A DNA stretch of 64,000 bases from Zeus faber (GCA_960531495.1 CAUIJY010000124.1:372001-436000); one strand, 5' to 3'; shown: positions 31,990-44,284, counted from the first letter of the stretch. Numbers and translations are program-made. Notes: generated by a model from the letters alone, not told the origin.

Positions 31990-34140
31990 TGTATAAAGAT
32001 AAAGATAAAGATAAACCTTTATTAGTCGCACAACGGGGAGATTTGCACAGTTACAACAGCAAAAAGTGAAAGAGAAAAATTGAGAGCATCAATCAAGAGT
32101 TGTAGTAACTAAAAGTACATAAGAATCAAGGTAAGCACTATAAACAATATAAAATATATATAAAATATATACCTAAGTAGAAACAACATAAATAGGAAGC
32201 AAAGTAATCAAGAGTATTGCACATATTTTGACAAAGTGCACATCAGGGATTGTACTTCTTTTTATTTTATTTTTTTTTTATTTTTTATAATTGCACTTTG
32301 GATTCCCATGCACAAACCCCATGCACCGGGTCCAGGGGGCACCCCAAGACAGAGCTGGCCTTCTTGATCAGTTTATCAAGTCTCTTCTTGTCAGCTGTTG
32401 TGCGCTTTGAACTTTTGCAGGTGACAGCTGGTTGAGCTGTACGTGAAGTCTGCAGTGTAGAGGGTGAAGGGGAAATGTGCCAAGACCGTTCCTTGCGGGG
32501 CCCCCGTGCTGCAGATGACCATGTCAGACGCACAGTTCTGAGACCTCACGTACTGTGACCGGTCAGTGAGGTAGTCCAGAATCCAGGAAGACAGGTGATG
32601 GTCCACTCCTGTGTGCTGCAGCTTTTCCCTCAAAGCACAAGCTGAATGGTGTTGAAAGCACTTGAGAAATCAAATAACATGATCCTCACTGTGCTCCCAG
32701 GCTTCTCCAGGTGAGAGAGCTTGATGTAACATGGAGATGACGGCGTTGTCCACCCCAATGCCAGGCTTGGAGGCAAACCGGAGCAGGTCAATTGCTAATC
32801 TCACCAGGGGGCGGAGATGCATAAGGACCAGCCTCTCCAGGCTCTTCATTAGGTGAGACGTCAGTGCACCCCCCTGTAGCTGCTGAGGTCCTTGGGGTGC
32901 GGGGTTTTCAGCACCGGTACCACGCAGGATGTTTTCCACAGCCGTGGCACTCTCCCCAGCTTCAGGCTCATGTTGAACATGTGCTCCACTACCCCACAGA
33001 GCTGGTCTGCACATGTCTTCAGTAGCCTGGAGCTGATGCAGTCCGGACCTGCAGCCTTCCTCATCTTCATCTTCCTGAGCTCGTTCCTCACCTGGATCGT
33101 AGTGAGGGACAGATTGGAGCAGGGGGGCTGAGTTGAGGGTGTGAATGTGGGTGTTGTGTCTCTGGTATGAGAAGCAGTGGGGGTGGCTGTGAATATTGAA
33201 GAAAGGGGGTGTTGCAGAACACCTGGGGTGCGGATGACGGAGGTTGCAGATGCAATGAATAGGCCGGGGGAGGGGTAGGTGACTGATCAATTCTGTTGAA
33301 AAAAAAGTTCTGATTATTCACCCACCTCTGATCCCCCACAGCCTGAGTCTGGTTCATTGTGGGCCGAGATGGTTTTGAGGCCCTTCCAGACTCCTCTGGT
33401 GTTCTGCTGTAGCTGGTCCTTCATCTTCCTCCTGTAGCTGTCCTTCCCCTCACTGATCTTCCTCCTTAGCTGCTTCTGTACCTCCTTCAGCTCCTCCTTG
33501 TCTCCTGATTTAAAGGCCCTTTTCTTCTCTTTGAGGAGAGCCTCTATATCCGGAGTAATCCAGGGTTTGTTGTTGGGAGAACACTGTACAGTCCTGGTGG
33601 GTGAAGTGTTTTCCACACAGAAGTTTAGGAAATCCATGATAGTTGTTGATGACCTCCCCATGAGGATCACAGAGTCCTTCCCACACAGTAGAGTCAAAGC
33701 AGTCCTACAGGGCCTCTTCAGTCTCTTTAGACCACCTTTCACTCTATGGGTCACAGCTGGTTGCCTGAGCACGAGAGGTTTGTACACAGGCAAGAGATGA
33801 GCCAGGTTTTTATCTGATCTTCACAGGAGTGGAGGGGGGATGAGTTTTATGCCTCCTTGATGTTGACATATAATAAGTCTATTGTTATATTGTCCCTGGT
33901 GTGGCATGTACCACACTGGGAGTAGGCAGAGTGGAGAACAGAGAGGCATGATTAAAATCGGTTTAAATGTTTAAATGGGTGCTGTGTCTGCAGCCTGCAC
34001 GCAGCTGAGAGCAGGACATCACAGGCCGCTTCGGCGTTAGCAGAGGGGGGAGATACGTCGCTATCACAACGATGTCGCTATCACAACGACGAATTCCCTC
34101 GGGAGGCAGCTCATCGCCACCGGTTCAGCCCACACCTCCA
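31990..34140 (-). mobile_element. Rex1/CR1-like LINE, degenerate
   Basis: The 3' end is an (AAAGAT)n-like tail (31996-32017 on plus) followed by a 3' UTR with cctttattagtcgcacaa. Going upstream on the minus strand: GAPQGTVLAHFPFTLYT (RT motif B region) at 32391-32633, RKAAGPDCISSRLLKTCA and FNMSLKLGRVPRLWKTSCVVPVLK at 32861-33091, and a linker NKPWITPDIEALLKEKKRAFKSGDKEEL at 33314-33793. A scrap of the endonuclease region ([14 protein letters not shown]) lies near 34080. The RT catalytic YxDD region and C-terminus are missing. Frames change repeatedly. Family placement (Rex1 or another CR1-group clade) is tentative. Confidence 0.7.
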
Positions 34141-34195
34141 ACAAGATCCTAGACACGGAGAGGATGCTCGCCAAGAGTGCCATCCCCATATAAGT

Positions 34196-34875
34196 AAGAC
34201 CTGTGTGAGATCCAGCCTGGATCTGGAGAGTAAGGAGATGATTTTTAGTCAGTTCTCTCTGATCTTGGAGGGCAGACTCCAGTCTCTGCACCTCCTTCTG
34301 CAGTGTTACCTCTGCTTTCTCCAAATTTGCAAGGCAGTCTGTCTGAGCAATATCTTCTCATTTAAAATCCTGCAGGTCTGGTTTCTCTGGGCCAACTCAG
34401 ATGCATGACATTTAGCCATCTCATGGGACTGGTCTGCCTGTGCCTGTAGAGTTAGGAGCTGCTATTTACCATCTTGCTGCTGCAGTTGGAGTGCAGATTC
34501 CAGCCGATCCACTTTGTCCTGCAGAGATGCCACCCTCTCTTGCATGGAGCTCTTCCCAGCATCAACTGAATGCACCCTCGCTCGAAGGACTCTCATCTCC
34601 TGGTCTAGGCGATTATTGAGCACCTTGCACAGCTCAACAATTTCACAATTCTTCAGTTGATCTACTTCCTGCTTGAGCTGTTCAACCTCTAGTTGACTTT
34701 CTTGCAGTTTACACTAATGAGCTCTCTGCATCATGTGAGCGGACTCCAACGCATCCGTCAGCCCCCTGGATTTCAATCGGACCTCCAGTCGGTGGGCTTG
34801 TGCAGGGATTCTATGTCCTCTAGATCCTTTAGAGCCATCTGTCTTCTCCAGCAGGGAAGTCCTCTCTACAAGGAA
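34196..34875 (-). pseudogene. Coiled-coil coding sequence, broken, copy 2 (inverted)
   Basis: The minus strand matches copy 1 at 25437-26000 over most of its length; for example EKAEVTLQKEVQRLESALQDQ here against EKAEVTLQKEVHRLESALQEQ there. It extends about 100 bp further 5' than copy 1. In-frame stops (for instance TAG after the DGK-like segment near 34465) and frameshifts break it. It is truncated at 34196 where LINE endonuclease-side sequence begins. Confidence 0.6.
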
Positions 34876-34902
34876 TGTAACAATATATCTAAATCTATGT
34901 AA

Positions 34903-35280
34903 TCACATAAACATATAGGCCTGTGGTCCAAGCCTAGCGCCCGCGGCCCGGGTTCTGTGCCTGTGGCTGCGTCTTGTGCCTGCACCTGGGGGTTGGTTGT
35001 ATGTTTGCGCCCCTGGGGTGCGGGGTCTCCTCGTGCTCCCTGGGACTGAGTAATGCTCCTCGGGGCTGGGTGTGGGGGTTGCTCCCTGGCCCTCTGGCTC
35101 CTCTGGGTGCCTGGGGGTCTTCTGTGGCCGCTGGCAGGGTGTTCGTGGCTTTCCTGCAGCCGTAGGGTGTCCACAAGGCTGCGAAGTTCGGGGGGCTTCG
35201 GGGCCCCATCCGCTGCTTGAAGGCGCCACGACATAATACCAACCTTCTACACCAGTACCAATAGGGATAATCATGTACAC
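34903..35280. other. GC-rich segment, unrecognised
   Basis: The segment is GC-rich relative to its surroundings and open in several minus frames at once (34866-35234, 34903-35280, 34934-35518), giving Pro/Arg/Thr-rich translations without motifs. Simultaneous openness in several frames is a composition effect. It may be part of an unclassified repeat ending at the (CA)n run. Confidence 0.35.
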
Positions 35281-35298
35281 TCACCGGTGCACATCTTA

Positions 35299-35302
<4 letters not shown>

Positions 35303-35366
<64 letters not shown>
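35303..35366. repeat. (CA)n microsatellite
   Basis: A pure CA dinucleotide run of 32 units. Confidence 0.97.
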
Positions 35367-35369
<3 letters not shown>

Positions 35370-36405
35370 TTATTTGTCTCACCCGTGGTGATTCTCCCCC
35401 TCTTGGAGTAGTGATCAGTTGTTTTTAGACCCAAACATGATAAAGAGCTCTGCAAAGAGGGGGGTTGGTGGTGGTTCTTTATAACCAAAAACTGTGCTCT
35501 TGTCATCCTACAGGTCATCCACAGGACAGAGTTATTGCAGCAGTTCTTGATGATTTAAGAATTTATAAAGAGTTGCATTGCAGGTTGAGAACTTGAACTC
35601 CACTTGCAGACTTACTCTGTCCTAGATGCAATGGCATACAAATATTCTGTGTTGTATGCCATTGCATGCTGACAGCACAGGTTTAAACAAAAAAATAAAA
35701 AATAACATAAATTTTAAAAAAAAACATAATACACACATAATGAAGAACAAAACCTCATTATTATATCCTCAGTCACAAATCTTTATTTTCCCATGGTTTT
35801 CCAAACCGCGCAAATGGGAGTAGAATATGTATGCTATCGTCTTTTCGGCCTCCCCCTGCCTATGCAGCTGCAAGAGCAAGAACGGCACCTCACTATCCTT
35901 GGTGTGTCAAGACTTATCTGGAACACATATAAATCTGTGACGTCAAACAGATCATATATTCTCTGACTCCCTGAAAATAATGTTCGACTCAGAGAGCTTC
36001 ACGAGAGCACATCTCTGACCGACCTTTGTACAAGAAAAACCAGCATCTGTCTGAAGTGTTTGAAATATATCTTCTAATTCTAAATTAAAAAATGTGAGAT
36101 TAGTGTGTGTGCTCCGTATGCTGTGAGATCTGTTTATTCTGCGCAGAGCCATTTTAAAAATCTGTATTAGTGTTGAATGTCTGGGACGTGGTAAGAGTTT
36201 GGTAATTGTAGAATGTGTGCTTCCTCCTCATGTGCACTGTATTTTGTGTTGCAGCATTATTGCTGAAATTATTGTTGTTTGAGTGCTGTTGGGATAAAGA
36301 TGACGGTAATATTATTGTATTGTGAGGGAAATAGAATGACATGGAAAATGGATAAGAGATGGACTGTTAAAAGTCACGGACGGAGATAGGAGGAAGTGAG
36401 CGGCG
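35367..36405. other. No recognisable gene
   Basis: AT-rich non-coding sequence. It contains a 16-bp perfect inverted repeat: arms 35626-35641 and 35652-35667 (atgcaatggcatacaa / ttgtatgccattgcat) with a 10-nt loop. Confidence 0.5.
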
Positions 36406-36970
36406 AGAGCATTGGTCGGGAACCTTTTTGGCTGGGAGAGCCAGAAAAGCCAAATATTTCTAAATGTATTTCCTTGTGAGCCATATAATATTTAATACAA
36501 TTGAATGCAACTTAATGTGTGAATTTTTTAAGTAAGGCATACATTTTTAATGTATAACACATCCTTGAGTACTTAAAAAAGCGCAATATATAATCAATTT
36601 CTCTTTATTCTTCTTAGTAATTGTTGTTATACTCAGTTCTCTTTTCCTGGACGGCAAGAATATAAAGAGAATTACTAAGAATTGTCTTTATTCTTCTTAG
36701 TAATTGTTGTTATACTGTAGCTAACCAATAATAAATGAAATACTTTAAACCATTAATGCGACTTCTGGTGCTGCATGGTGTTGCTGATGGCCTTGTAGTC
36801 TGGTTCATACGTAGTGAGGTTAAGCTTCATGCTGCGTTGAGGCTTCCATCAGTTAAACGTGAGCGTAGGTTGGTCTTAATGTTCCTCAGATGCGAGAAAG
36901 ACTGCTCACATGCGTATGGAGAGCCAAACATGGTCAATACGGCAATACTCACAAGCTGCATTGTGTGGTA
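36406..36970 (-). mobile_element. hAT transposon fragment with transposase C-terminus
   Basis: The minus strand at about 36968-36756 reads LVSIAVLTMFGSPYACEQ and SFSHLRNIKTNLRSRLTDG, the hATC dimerisation region of fish hAT/ZBED-type transposases. A stop follows at the usual C-terminal end. Between 36406 and 36600 the sequence cattggtcgggaacctttttggctgggagagcca resembles a hAT terminal inverted repeat (CA-TGGTCGG-AACC). Most of the transposase is missing. A short direct repeat of ttcttcttagtaattgttgt (near 36609 and 36693) sits in between. Confidence 0.65.
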
Positions 36971-37955
36971 TGTGAAGCTCGTTCCAAGTTTTAAGAATCA
37001 GCTGGTCTTTAGGTTCAAGTTCAAGAGTTTACTTGTCACATACATAATGAACTTTATTCCATTTCTGTCCACTTGTGTTCAGCTGATTGGTCCGACTGGA
37101 GGCAGGGAGTTTTCTTAATGTTTGTCTGTCTTACAAAGGGAATCGGTGCACAGTCTCGTAAGCAGCCCAGCAGTGGCACGCCATTCCTCCTGCACCCAAG
37201 AGGATCATTATTATCCACATTTATTATAATAATCCTCAGTGATATATATAATTGTGGCCTGTGTGCCGCATATTGAAATGAACAATAAAACTCTCGCCAT
37301 GTCGGCGCACCACGGCCAGAAGGATTCCATCTCCTTCCCTAAACACTTATCAGTGGGCAGAGACTCCCACAAGTGGCGACTGAGCACAGCGCAGTAAAAG
37401 GCGCCCCGGAGTCTTTCTGTGGTCCGCAACCGGTGCTTGACTACGCCCCTTTGTCCGTCCCATTTATATTTGGAATTTTATTTTCAAAATTGTAATTTCT
37501 CTTTCCTGTTTTACTCTAAAATGACACAGAATAATTATTTATTACCTGTTAATTGTGATGAAAAATTTTAGCTCAAAATTGTTTCCAACTGCATGCGCTT
37601 TGCTGATGATGTGTGAATGTGTGTGTGTGACTAACCCCATCCAGGATCCACAGCTTAGCCACCACACAGCAAGATGATACCGCTGAGTTCCACCCACTCC
37701 AAGCTACACACATTTGGCATAGACAATAGTGCTGATTATTAACTAAAACCCATATATAACCACGACTGAACGCAACTGACCCCAACGGAACCAACCGAAC
37801 CAACTGAACCACCAGAACTGTCTCCTCCACTCACCGACATCCCTGCCAACCTGTGGACAAAACGACACCAACGCCATCAGCGTTGCATCCACCGAGGAAG
37901 CCAATGCCACTGCCAAAAGCTAAGTACTCACTCCCAGTTATTACAGCCAGCAGAA
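36971..37955. other. No recognisable gene
   Basis: Non-coding, with a short TATA-like acccatatataacc near 37749. The ORFs at 37073-37276, 37211-37429 and 37573-37830 have no motif. Confidence 0.35.
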
Positions 37956-37958
37956 AGC

Positions 37959-38192
37959 GTGAGCCGGCAAAGCACATTGCATCCATTTAACCCATTAAAA
38001 CGACTCTGCAGGGTCAGAGGGACCCTAGTATTCATACTAATCACAACATTATTAATAGTAATCCAGACACTGTGGCATAATGCTCAACCACTAAAAGATA
38101 ATGGGGTCCTCATACCTACGACCCCACAACCAATGGAGCACACATGGCCATACGTCTGGGACTGCATGATACACTGCGCCCATGTCAACTGA
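37959..38192 (+). other. Short ORF with one hydrophobic segment, unrecognised
   Basis: The frame opens at a GTG and has no ATG. It encodes a basic stretch followed by LVFILITTLLIVIQTLW, a plausible signal-anchor, then 30 residues with two cysteines, and stops. The layout recalls the leader of a retroviral envelope protein, but no other env sequence lies next to it. I do not assign a function. Confidence 0.15.
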
Positions 38193-38234
38193 AAAATAAC
38201 ACAATCTGTGAACGCCCCCTGTGTCTATATAAAT

Positions 38235-38445
38235 GCTTTCTGGGGCTTGTCGCAGATGGTGGCGCAGGAGGTAGAGCTGGTTGTCCAGTAATCAGCGGGT
38301 TCCTGGAGTAATACCCGGTCACTCCTGGCAGCACGTCAAAATGTCCTTGAGCAAGACACTGAACCCTAAAGTGCCCTTGATGAGCTGGTGTGCACCTTGC
38401 ATGGTTGCCGCTGCCATCGATGAGTGAAATTGAGGCGTTTATTGT
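38235..38445 (+). mobile_element. Second type of tRNA-headed SINE
   Basis: The head gatggtggcgcaggaggtagagctgg has an A-box-like element. The body shares tgtccttgagcaagacactgaaccc with the other SINEs. The tail differs (gagctggtgtgcaccttgcatgg) and lacks TCGCTTTGGATAAAAGCG, so it is a different family or a shuffled relative. Confidence 0.55.
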
Positions 38446-38455
38446 GAAGTGATGG

Positions 38456-38947
38456 TTGATGAAAAATGGGACTTCTGTCGACAGGGTGAGCAGCTTCAAG
38501 TACCTGGGAGTCCACATCACAGAGGATTTAACATGGACTTTACAACCAGACACTCTGGTGAGAAAGGCGAGGCAGCGTCTTTACCACCTCAGGCAGATGA
38601 GGAAATTCCGGGTCTCGGTGAGGATCCTCAAGTCCTTCTGCTCTGGAGCAGTGGAGAGCATCCTGACAGGCAACATCACTGCCTGGTTTGGGAACTGTAC
38701 TGCTCAGGACAGGCGGGCCCTGCAGAGGGTGGTGCGTTCAGCTGAACGTACCACTGTAACTACACTCCCCTCCCTGTTGGACTTATACAGCAGGAGGCAT
38801 AGTAGTAGAGCCCGCAGGATCATGAAGGATCCTCACCACCCCAACAGCGGACTGTTCCAGCTGCTGCGGTCAGGCAAGCGCCTCCGCAGTCACACAGCGA
38901 GAACACAGAACCCAGAACCCAGAACACAGAAGCAGCCCCCATGGTAA
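38456..38947 (+). mobile_element. LINE C-terminal fragment
   Basis: An open frame of 163 codons covers the region after the RT catalytic site: SSFKYLGVHITEDLTW, RLYHLRQMRKFRVS, ILTGNITAWFGNCTAQDRRALQRVVRSAE, SRRHSSRARRIMKDPHHPNSGLF. This is typical of a Rex1/CR1-like fish LINE family and plausibly the same family as 31990-34140. It is 5'-truncated, and no stop or frameshift is seen within this piece. Confidence 0.75.
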
Positions 38948-39765
38948 TCACACATATATCATTTCCGGCAGGACTTCAGGTGGTCAGTCATTCCACAGCT
39001 CTTAGTTGGAGTAAAATAGGAATGTTCTTTGGGCCTGTGTGGAATGCCATGCGGTGCTTAATATATTGTTCTCATACATTATCATAGGATGAAAGGAGAG
39101 GTCTACCACTGTAACAAGCATAGTTATAGAGATAACCACTCCAGGGTGCTCTGACAACAGTGTCCCTGAGTATTAACACCGTAATCCTTAACTCAGCTTC
39201 TGAACATTGCTTCAACAGCTAGACGAGACAACCAAAATGTCATATCAAAATAAGAACTAATCAAGAAATATTCTGGTTCTATAAGGCACTCTATAATATC
39301 TGATGCTTTAATAACTTTTAACGATGGAGCTCAATCTGGGATATAGAGCTAAATTCAATCAAGGTCTCTCCATTTATATACTTGCATGCATATCATCTCA
39401 AAATGATTCCAATTGGGCCTATTAAATAATCAAATTTGCAAATCAGTTAAATACAAATAGCAATCATATCAATGATTTACAAGGACCTTTGAATGCTGGA
39501 CATGTTATAGCTTTTCTCAATTATAGAGCAATTCTCTTTGATCTGATCTCTTTGTCAGTCCTCCAGGTCTTCCCAATCAGACGCAGTCACATCTACACAG
39601 GACAAAATTCAAGACTGCAGTGAGTGGATTCTCAGCTTAAAACTGCGGAAATAAAAACTGAATAGACGGGTTGGTTAATTCCTCAGTACATAATTACAAC
39701 ATTAATCGAATCACAAGATATTTGCAAGTTTAAACTTACAATTTTTGAATGTCCAAAGTAAAAAA
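38948..39765. other. No recognisable gene
   Basis: AT-rich non-coding sequence with no open frame of note. Confidence 0.45.
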
Positions 39766-39951
39766 CATTTCGCAGACGCTTTTATCCAAAGTGACTTACA
39801 ATTGTTCAAACACCGACGGACGCAGCCATCAGGAGCAATTAGGGGTTAAGTGTCTTGCTCATGGACACTACAGCATGCTAGCAGGAGGAGCCTGGGATCG
39901 AACGAGCAACCTTTAGTTCACTAGAGCACCAGCTCTACAGCCTGAGCTACC
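39766..39951 (-). mobile_element. tRNA-derived SINE, copy 3
   Basis: This is a reverse-complement copy of the family at 394-614: the tail complement cgcagacgcttttatccaaa comes first and the head complement ctacagcctgagctacc last. It abuts the start of block B. Confidence 0.85.
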
Positions 39952-39956
39952 AATTT

Positions 39957-40622
39957 AATTTTTAGAACGTGAACGTACACAATCCATTACCTCTCTTGTG
40001 TACAAAACAAAACAATTATTCACCTTTGTTAAACTACTTGTTAAGTCTTATACTGTATATGAACATCTATCTTGTTCAATGTCAAATTGCAATTACTTCT
40101 AGAGTAAGACAAAAATAAAAAAATAATAATGTTGTTTGATTATACTTCAACAATCACCAGCCTTACTGAGAAAAACAAAGTAACCAGTAAGGATACGAAA
40201 CATACAAACACAGTTGTAAATCACACCAAAACTAACAATTCACTCATGCAATATCATTTTTTCATGTATAGTGTTTAATCTATACTATTTAGTTATTTAT
40301 CATATCCTTTGATTTAGAATTACCAATTTACTAATGCTTTGTGCCATTGTGCCAATTTGTTGTAACACTGCAGACAACCCCACTGTGGGATAGATAAAGG
40401 ATTATCTTATCCCAACCAGCAGATCACTGACACAAGAACACAAAAGGGAAAAATAAAGTAAATCTAAAAAGAATAACTCTATATAAACCAAAAACTAATT
40501 CATTTCTGCTGCAACTATGCATCATTTCTGCCCTCCGTAATGTCTTAAAACATATTTTAGAAGTAGTTATTATTTTTTTATTTTGATCAATTTAGTTTTA
40601 TCAATTTGGAATGCTTTGTGAT
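39957..40622. repeat. Left segment of duplicated block B
   Basis: Direct-orientation counterpart of 1766-2410, with scattered substitutions and small indels. Non-coding. Confidence 0.8.
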
Positions 40623-41264
40623 AAAATCAATTAACAAAGCACAAACTATAGTTCTAAAACAAAAACTCACCATACTCCAAACCTCACCAAAGTCGCAGTT
40701 AATGAAGCAAAAACACTTTCCAGCAACTAAAAACTTGCTACAACTCACCACACCACTATGATCAACATCACAATCATCTCTCTAAACACAATCCAACAGT
40801 TCAAGCCGTTCAATATCTATTCATACTACCGCAGCATTGACCACCGTTGTACACCATTTGACTATTAGTTAATTCATTGAGTTCTGCAGCTTCCTCTGCC
40901 AAACCAAAATCCCACTAAAATGACTTTTAGACTCACTTTGCTCCAAGTTCCATCCTAAACAAGGAATACCAAATGCATCATGGGCAAACTTTCCCACTGT
41001 CATTGTCTTTCACATCAACTTCCCGAATCCTTTCTGTCTATCATTAACTTTACAGCTCTCTCTCGCCTTGTTACACATACAAAAAAATTCAAATTAATTT
41101 AAGACCTGACAGTATCTTTTCTAGCAATCCTACCAGATATTTTAGATTATAATGCTATTTTTTTCACCAAGGACTTATGTGTCAAACTAGTTTGACATTA
41201 TGCATTACGTATTATGTACAGCACACATACCACTCTTATCTCACTTGTTTCATTGACATGTTTA
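40623..41264. other. Segment absent from block A, nothing recognised
   Basis: AT-rich sequence that interrupts the block A/B correspondence, starting at the phrase tgctttgtgat. No gene or repeat signature was recognised. Confidence 0.4.
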
Positions 41265-41337
41265 TCAGGCAGAGCCTGATGGATAAGGCAGTGGCCTCCT
41301 AATCCAGGGATTGTGGGTTGAAGTCTCATCTGGGGTG
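41265..41337 (+). pseudogene. Decayed tRNA-Arg(CCT)
   Basis: About 73 nt including tgatggataaggcagtggc, an anticodon loop cctcctaa (CCT), and gattgtgggttgaagtctcatctggggtg at the 3' end. The 5' acceptor (tcaggca) no longer pairs with tggggtg. B-box ggttgaagtc has one change. Confidence 0.65.
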
Positions 41338-42407
41338 CTTTGAAGCAGAGTGTGAAGCAAAAGCTTGCAGGGCCCGGAGTTCAATGGATTGTAACCATCC
41401 GCTGTTAAGGCCTCTCCCTTGCTACCACAAGGTGTGAACTCACGCTAATTGTTGTGAATGAAGGAGCTTCTTCCCTCCACAACCTGTGTTGAGCAAGTGG
41501 TCATTCTGTTACCAAAACAATTTCAGACCAGCCATGATCACTCACAAACATTGTAAAACCAGTCATGACAATTTTCCCCTCAGAAACCAGAGATTGTGGG
41601 TCCAAGTCCCACCTGATGTGCTTATAAGCTTAGTTGCCAGCTGAGGCAGGCTGGCCCCCAGTTTGCAACCACAACATGTTTGAGGATGTCAATTCATGCC
41701 AGCTATATGTTGGAAAAAAAAGACCGACATACATGTGAATAACAGGTATTGATGCTGATCAACCAACCATTTTTGACAATTTCACCTCCTAAACAAGAGA
41801 TTTTGGGCTCAAGTCCTATCTGGGGTTCTTGAAAGCAAAGTAACCATAACCCCGATGTTGATGGATCAACACCAACCTCTGCTAAGGCCACAACATATGA
41901 TTCAGGATCTGAACTCATACCAATGACAGTATATGTTGAAAAGGAAACAGCTTCTTATCTACACAACATTTAATGAACAGGTGGTCATGCTGTTCACAAA
42001 ACAATTACAGACCAATCATGACAACTTTTGAACACTCTGGAACATTTTACAACCAGTCATGACAATTTTCTCCTCAGAAACCAGGGATTGTGGGTCTGAG
42101 TCCCACCTGATGTGCTTATGAGCAGAGTTGCCAGCTGAGGCATGCTGGCCCGATAATCCAGAGATTGGTTGATAAAAAAACATCCTCTGTTCAGGCCTCC
42201 CCTTTACTATCAGACCCAATGAGTTAGGACCTGAACTCTTGCTAACTATAAGTTGAGGAGGAAACTGCTTTTACATATAAAACATCGATTTACCAGGTGT
42301 TGATGCTGATCGCAAAACATTTTTCAACCATTCATGACAATTTCCCTCCACTCAAGACACTCCAAAACAAAGGATTGTGGGCTCAACTCCTACATGAGGT
42401 TCTTGAA

Positions 42408-42479
42408 AGCAGAGAGGTGCAGCGGAAGCGTGTTGGGCCCATAACACAGAGGTCAATGGATCGTTACCATCCTCTGCTA
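42408..42479 (+). pseudogene. Decayed initiator tRNA-Met
   Basis: 72-nt initiator-type sequence with CAT anticodon and paired acceptor ends (agcagag/ctctgct). Changes include agaggtgcagc near the D arm and ggatcgttacc in the B box. Confidence 0.6.
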
Positions 42480-42997
42480 AGGCCTCGCATTTGCTACCAC
42501 AGGATGTGAACTCATGCTAATTTCACGTTGAAAACCAAACAGCTTCTTACCAACACAACATGTACTTAACAGGTGGCCATGCTGTTCACTAAACAATTGA
42601 AGACCAATCATGACAGCTTTTGAACACTCAAACATTTTACGACCAGTCATGACAATCTTCCCCTCAGAAACCAGGAATTGTGGGTACAAGTCCCACCTGA
42701 TAGGCTTCTAAGTAGATTTGCCAGCTGAGGCATGCTGGTCCCATAACCCAGAGATTGATTGATAAAAAACATCCTCTGTTAAGGCCTTACCTTTACTATC
42801 AGACAAAATGCATTTGGACCTAACCTCTAGCTAACTATATGTTGAGGAGGAAACTGCTTCTTACCTATCAATTCACAAGGTGATTATGTTGATCGCACAA
42901 CATTTTCCAACCATTCATTACAATTTCCCTCCACTCTTGAAAATTTCACCTCCTAAACAAGGGATTGTGAGCTCAAGTACTACATCACCTTTTCAAA

Positions 42998-43068
42998 AGC
43001 AGAGTGGTGCAGCGGAAGCGTGCTGGGCCCATAACCCCGAGCTTGATTGATCAAAACCACTCTGTAAA
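42998..43068 (+). pseudogene. Decayed initiator tRNA-Met
   Basis: The 5' half through the CAT anticodon (agcagagtggtgcagcggaag, gggcccataacc) is well preserved. The T arm and 3' acceptor are degraded (ttgattgatcaaaaccactctgt). Confidence 0.6.
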
Positions 43069-43282
43069 GGCCTTACCTTTACTATCAGACAAACTACATT
43101 TGGACCTGACCTATCTAACTATATGTTGAGGAGAAAACTGCTTCTTACCTATAAATCATCTATTTACCAGGTCTGATCACAAAACATCTTCCAACCATTC
43201 ATGAAAATTTCCCTCCACTCTTGACGATTTCACCTCCGAAACAAGGGATTGCAGGCTCAAGTCCTACCTGGGGCCTTTCAAA

Positions 43283-43352
43283 AGCAGAGTGGCGCAGCGG
43301 CAGCGTGCTATGCCCATAAACCAAATGTCGATGGATCAAGCCATCCTCTGAC
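43283..43352 (+). pseudogene. Decayed initiator tRNA-Met
   Basis: Starts agcagagtggcgcagcggcag and has a CAT-containing loop (gcccataaa) with broken anticodon stem; T arm is shortened and the acceptor ends ctctgac. Confidence 0.6.
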
Positions 43353-44212
43353 AATTTCACCTTCCAAGCAAGAGCATGTGGGCTCAAGGCTTATCTGGGG
43401 TTCTTGAAAGCAGAGTAACCATAACCCTGATGTTGATTGATCGACACCATCCTCTGCTAATCCTTCCCCTTTGCTACCATAACATGCCCACTATATGTTT
43501 AAAAGGAAACAGCTTCTTACTTACACAACGTTTAAAGAACAGATGGTCATGCTGTTCACAAAACAATTTCAGACCAGTCATGACAACTCAGGAACATCTT
43601 CTGACCAGTCATGACAATTCTCCCCTCCTAAACCAAGGATTGTGAATTATCAGGGGAAGTGTGCTGGGCCCATAATCCAGAGGCCACTGGATCAAAATCT
43701 TCCTCTGCTAAGGCCTTTCCTTTGCATGTGAACTCATGCTAATATGTGTTGACACGGAAAAAGCTTCCTACCTATACAACGTGTATTTAACAGTTGTTGA
43801 TGCTGATCGCAAAAAAAATTCAGACCAGGCATGAGAACTTTTGACCACTCATCACAATTTACAACCGGTCATGACAATTTTCCCTCACAAATGCATTCTT
43901 TGGGATGTGAACTCATGCTAATTGTTGTCATCAAAACAGCTGAGGCCTGCTGCCCCCATGATCCAGAGTTTGATTGATCAAAACCATCCTCTGTTAAGGC
44001 CTTACCTTTACCATTAGACAAAATGCATTTGGACCCGAACTCTAGCTAACAATATGTTGAGGAGAACACTGCTTCTTACCTATAAATAATATATTTACCA
44101 GGTGTTGATGCTGATTGCAAAACATCTTCCAACCATTCATGAAAATTTCCCTCGGAAATTTCACCTCCTAAACAAGGCATTGTGTGCTCAAGTACCACAG
44201 AAGTCTCTCAAT

Positions 44213-44284
44213 AGCAGAGTGGCGCAGCGGAAGCGTGCTGGGCCCATAACCAAGAGGTCGATGGATCGAAACCATCCTCTGCTA
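44213..44284 (+). tRNA. Initiator tRNA-Met(CAT), best preserved copy
   Basis: A 72-nt sequence that agrees with the canonical vertebrate initiator tRNA-Met at all but one position that I can see: accaagagg where accccagagg-type pairing is expected in the 3' side of the anticodon stem. The acceptor agcagag/ctctgct, A box, B box ggatcgaaacc and CAT anticodon are all intact. No T-run terminator lies within about 25 bp. It may be a marginally functional or recently decayed gene. Confidence 0.7.

Noticed and set aside
34866..35518. Three overlapping Pro/Arg-rich minus ORFs
   Set aside because: Several frames are open at once because of GC-rich composition and the (CA)n run; no motif or start context.
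36406..37445. Complete hAT element ending near 37420 (gtggtccgcaacc)
   Set aside because: The right-hand motif is in direct rather than inverted orientation to the 36408 end, so it is not its terminal repeat.
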